Source: DAOTVD01 sp034437075
GTDB lineage: Bacteria; Chloroflexota; Anaerolineae; Aggregatilineales; J027
Direction: 5' to 3'
Assembly (NCBI GenBank): GCA_034437075.1
Contig: DAOTVD010000249.1
Coordinates: 1-16,942 of the forward strand
Length of the DNA stretch: 16,942 nt
Below the pieces are notes generated by a model. The model did not search any database. It had not been told where the DNA came from and saw only the letters and a list, made by a program, of their open reading frames with translations. Positions 14,356 through 16,942 of this stretch are shown piece after piece. The position numbers and the translations under genes are program-made. Position 1 is the first letter of the stretch; every line of letters begins with the position of its first letter.

Positions 14356-14942
14356 GTGCGGCCTAACCAACCTTTCAGGCGAGCGATGAGCTTTTCGCGC
14401 ATGGCGTCAAAATCGCTGTTGGAATCGCCGTCGGGCATAAGCGCATCGGGGCGTAGCGGTGCCGTGGATTCACTGCTGAGCGCGTCGGCCTGGGCCAGTA
14501 AGCGCGCGCGCGCTGCTTCTTCTTGGCGTTGCATCTCGGCCAATTCGACCAACAACATGCGTAGCGTCACCTCGGTGGCGTAGCGCGCGCGGCGCAACAC
14601 CGGAATGCCCTCTTGGATTTGCTGGCCAATGGCGACAAAATCCAGATAATCGACCACCTGCGCAGCGCGGAGTTCCTCCGGGATGGGCACAGCGCTCAGC
14701 TTTAGGGTCAGGATGCGTTTGCCGTGGGCCAGCGCATGGCGCCATTGGGCTTCGCAGGTTTGGCAATTGGCCGTCGTGTCGGAGAGCAAATACAGCAAAA
14801 CGGCAGCGCCATCAATGTGATTTTGCCACTTGCCCTGCCCTAGCATCCCCGGAAATACATCATAGCCATTTTCACGTAAGACCCCGATCAATTCTTGAGC
14901 GAAGGACGTATCGCGCGGGGCGAAACATAGAAAAACACGCAT
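14352..14942 (-). CDS. TIR-domain protein
   Basis: The first about 105 residues read as a small TIR (TIR_2-like) domain: strand VFLCFAPRD at 3-11, helix FAQELIGVLRENGYDVF, then AAVLLYLLSD and a CxxCEAQWRHALAHGKRILTL segment. Glu64 in that segment occupies the place of the catalytic glutamate of NAD-hydrolysing TIRs; enzyme activity is possible but unproven. A helical, probably coiled-coil part follows (about 122-160), with an amphipathic C-terminus (DAMREKLIARLKGWLGRT). GGTGA lies only 3 nt before the ATG, a short spacing. It is the first gene of the operon with the membrane TPR and propeller genes, and is divergent from the STAND/TPR gene. TIRs of this kind serve as effectors in immune systems or as protein-interaction modules; neither can be chosen from sequence alone. 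Confidence 0.75.
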   Translation of the reverse strand: MRVFLCFAPRDTSFAQELIGVLRENGYDVFPGMLGQGKWQNHIDGAAVLLYLLSDTTANCQTCEAQWRHALAHGKRILTLKLSAVPIPEELRAAQVVDYLDFVAIGQQIQEGIPVLRRARYATEVTLRMLLVELAEMQRQEEAARARLLAQADALSSESTAPLRPDALMPDGDSNSDFDAMREKLIARLKGWLGRT

Positions 14943-14972
14943 AAATCACCGCTTTGTTGATTGTCATCCGCC

Positions 14973-14978
14973 ATTATA
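14973..14978 (-). promoter_or_regulatory. -10 box of the TIR operon
   Basis: A perfect TATAAT on the minus strand, preceded directly by TG, places the transcript start about 24 nt before the TIR ATG. No convincing -35 was found. The 152-bp gap must also hold the promoter of the divergent STAND gene, for which only a lone TACAAT at 15051-15056 is visible. Confidence 0.5.
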
Positions 14979-15094
14979 CAGCAAATAAACCCCACCGCGC
15001 AGGACGGTTATAAGAGGGTTTGAATGCCCCCCGGCCTCGCCAGATTGCATTACAATACAGTACACCTCCCAGGCTAATCAGCAGGATCAAAACT

Positions 15095-16942
15095 GTGTTC
15101 CGCGTGATGTTTAGCACCCCCAGCCCGCAGACCATGCACGCCGAGCGCGCGCTCGCGCGGCAGATTGCCGCCATGCTGCCCGGCATCATCCTAACCGACG
15201 ACATCCACCGCGCGCAGGTCATGTGGGCGTGTTTCGACCAGCCCCCCACCCGCTCGGAGCAAGCCGCCCTGGCCAACCAGGCACCGCCGCATACAACATT
15301 GTTTGTGCGGGGCAAAACATCCGCTGACGCATACCAAACCTATACCACGCTGGATGCCTTGGCCGAAGGTTTTTTTGCCAGTTTGCAGGCCGCCCAAGCC
15401 GATTTAATCGACGGCTGGTGGGCGCTAGCCCTGCCGCCCTTGCCACCTTTCGCGGGGCGCTTGGCCGATATACATCACCTGAGTGAATACCTGTTAGACG
15501 ACCCCGCCCCTGTGATGCTCAGCGGCCCGCCGGGGGTGGGTAAAAGCGCGCTGGCGCTGGCACTGGCCTATCACCTGCGCAAACATTTTCCGGCGGGCGC
15601 GTTCTGGTTGCCGCGTAGCGGGCCGGATGGCCTGCCGCTGGATGCCATATGGGCGATTTTGGCGCAGGCCCACCCCGCCGGGCGGGCGGCCTTGGCCGCG
15701 CACGAGCCGCTTTCGGCGGAAGACGTGCACGCCTGGCTGGCGGACGGCCCTGGGGCAGGGCTGGTCATCGCCGACGATGTGCGCCATGTGGCGCCCCTGG
15801 CCGAGCTCCGCGCGGCGCTGCCCCCCGCCTATCGCTTGCTAGTGACCAGCCCCGCCCCCCTGCCGGATGTCGGCTGGCATAATTATCCGCTGACGCCGCT
15901 GAATGGGCCGGATGGGCTGGCCGCGCTGGGTGCCTGGCTAGACATGCCCGCCCACCTGGCCGACGAAGTCCGCCGCCCCTTGTTCCAGATCGCCGCCCAG
16001 CTAAACGGGCACGCGCGCGCCTTGCGCCTGGCCGCCGCCTGGCTGACCTACGCCGCCGGATGGCAAGCCGGGCTGGTCTATCTGCAACGCCTGGCCGACG
16101 CGCCCAATCCATTGGCCCACCTGGATACCGTGCATGAGTTGGATGACCCCGGCGAACGCGCGCTGGTGCTGGCCCTGAATACGCTCACCGAGCGCCAATA
16201 CGCCGCTTGGCGGGCCGCGAGTGCCTTCGTACCCGGCGCTTATTTTCAGCGCGAAGCCCTGGGTGCCTTGCACAACCAGCCGAGCGACTTTGCCGCGCTG
16301 GTCGCTTCCGGCTTGCTGGATCACCATCCGGCCTGGGGCTACACCCTGCCGCCTCAACTCGCGCCCTATGCGGCGGCCCTGCGCGCCGAATCCGATGATA
16401 TGGCGGCGCAGGATGCGCGCTTGCTGGCCCATTATGCCGCGCACCCGGTCGATTTAGGCCAACTGCCCGCGCTGTATGATCTGGCCGCCGCGCGCACAGC
16501 AAACGACCTGGCCGATTTCGTTTTGCAGATCAGCGGCGCATTGCTCAAGGCGGGCCAAACCGCCTTGCCCGCCCGTTGGCTGACGCGCCTGCGCGCGAAC
16601 TTGGACAGCGACGACGGCCCCCGCAACCCCACGACCCTGCGCGCACTGGGCGACCTGGGCTTGCGCCTGCGCCAGGCCGATACCGCGCAGGACTATTACG
16701 AGGCCGCCTTGCTGGTGTACTACAATCAAAAGTCGCTTTCTGGGCAGGCTAATACGCTGAAGGCCCTGGGCGACCTGCGCGCGGAAGCCGGGCAACGCGA
16801 GGCCGCGCAAGAATATTACGACCGCACCTTGCTGCTGTATGCTCAGATTGATTTTCAACTGGGGCGCGCCAACACGCTGAAGGCCCTGGGCGACCTGAGC
16901 TTGCACAACGATGACCGCCGCGCCGCGCGCGATTACTTCCAG
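15095..16942 (+). CDS. STAND-type NTPase with C-terminal TPR repeats (3' partial)
   Basis: An open frame of 616 codons that runs off the window. Residues 1-120 form an N-terminal region I do not recognise. The NTPase starts with Walker A GPPGVGKS at 144-151 and has a Walker B-like LVIADD at 223-228, followed by a helical winged-helix-like region (about 370-440, with LTERQYAAWRAASAFVPGAY resembling NB-ARC proteins). From about 514, 40-residue TPR units repeat (TLKALGDL...AQEYYDRTLLLY). STAND proteins are signal-activated ATPase switches, with TPRs as sensor and the N-terminus as effector or adaptor. GTG at 15095 is preferred: AGGA at 15083-15086 gives 8-nt spacing; ATG at 15107 is the alternative. 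It is divergent from the TIR gene. Confidence 0.87.
   Translation, partial: MFRVMFSTPSPQTMHAERALARQIAAMLPGIILTDDIHRAQVMWACFDQPPTRSEQAALANQAPPHTTLFVRGKTSADAYQTYTTLDALAEGFFASLQAAQADLIDGWWALALPPLPPFAGRLADIHHLSEYLLDDPAPVMLSGPPGVGKSALALALAYHLRKHFPAGAFWLPRSGPDGLPLDAIWAILAQAHPAGRAALAAHEPLSAEDVHAWLADGPGAGLVIADDVRHVAPLAELRAALPPAYRLLVTSPAPLPDVGWHNYPLTPLNGPDGLAALGAWLDMPAHLADEVRRPLFQIAAQLNGHARALRLAAAWLTYAAGWQAGLVYLQRLADAPNPLAHLDTVHELDDPGERALVLALNTLTERQYAAWRAASAFVPGAYFQREALGALHNQPSDFAALVASGLLDHHPAWGYTLPPQLAPYAAALRAESDDMAAQDARLLAHYAAHPVDLGQLPALYDLAAARTANDLADFVLQISGALLKAGQTALPARWLTRLRANLDSDDGPRNPTTLRALGDLGLRLRQADTAQDYYEAALLVYYNQKSLSGQANTLKALGDLRAEAGQREAAQEYYDRTLLLYAQIDFQLGRANTLKALGDLSLHNDDRRAARDYFQ
16631..16942 (+). 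repeat. 120-bp tandem repeats encoding TPR units
   Basis: Units begin at about 16631, 16751 and 16871, the last cut by the window end. The block encoding LKALGDL is DNA-identical for 24 bp between 16754-16777 and 16874-16897, and the first unit shares its CTGGGCGACCTG at 16646-16657. Conservation at the DNA level points to recent duplication or homogenisation of the units. Confidence 0.85.

Overview
The window looks like chromosomal DNA of a GC-rich, free-living bacterium, most probably a Chloroflexota/Anaerolineae-type organism. This is inferred from the gene mix: MoeA fused to a periplasmic-binding-like domain, an EF-G-like factor, the cytosolic type of malate dehydrogenase, many TPR/STAND/TIR-type proteins, and GCTTAAGC-cored palindromic intergenic repeats. 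No rRNA, tRNA or other lineage marker is present, so the assignment is tentative. No phage, transposase or CRISPR array was seen.

Layout. Positions 1-2875 (+) hold the end of a molybdenum cofactor operon: a 5'-truncated moeA-PBP fusion, then moaA. A CPBP-family membrane protease (2860-3444, -) converges on moaA with a 16-bp overlap. It is divergent from a class II aldolase/epimerase-type gene (3506-4195, +). Positions 4196-4607 are a repeat-rich convergent junction. The minus-strand operon 6854-4608 encodes a stand-alone receiver protein, a soluble PAS histidine kinase and the DNA repair glycosylase Tag, in tightly overlapping or coupled order. Divergent from it is a 691-residue EF-G-like GTPase (7044-9119, +). 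A second convergent junction (9120-9322) carries an identical copy of a 92-bp element also found at 4433-4524. Then come glpD (-), a previously hidden 48-codon cysteine-rich membrane microprotein gene (11149-11295, -), and mdh (+).

The right end (12554-16942) is the accessory-looking part. On the minus strand a TIR-domain protein overlaps, by ATGA, a single-pass membrane TPR protein, followed by a secreted FG-GAP/VCBS-type propeller protein. Divergent from the TIR gene, across 152 bp, is a large STAND-type NTPase with a C-terminal run of nearly identical 40-residue TPR units, cut by the window end. A TIR protein facing a STAND/TPR NTPase recalls bacterial immune or signalling modules. That grouping is inference, not demonstrated.

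The most useful second-look items are the divergent TIR/STAND locus, the 48-residue Cys-rich membrane microprotein with its own strong promoter and ribosome binding site, and the two identical 92-bp palindromic elements placed at convergent gene ends.
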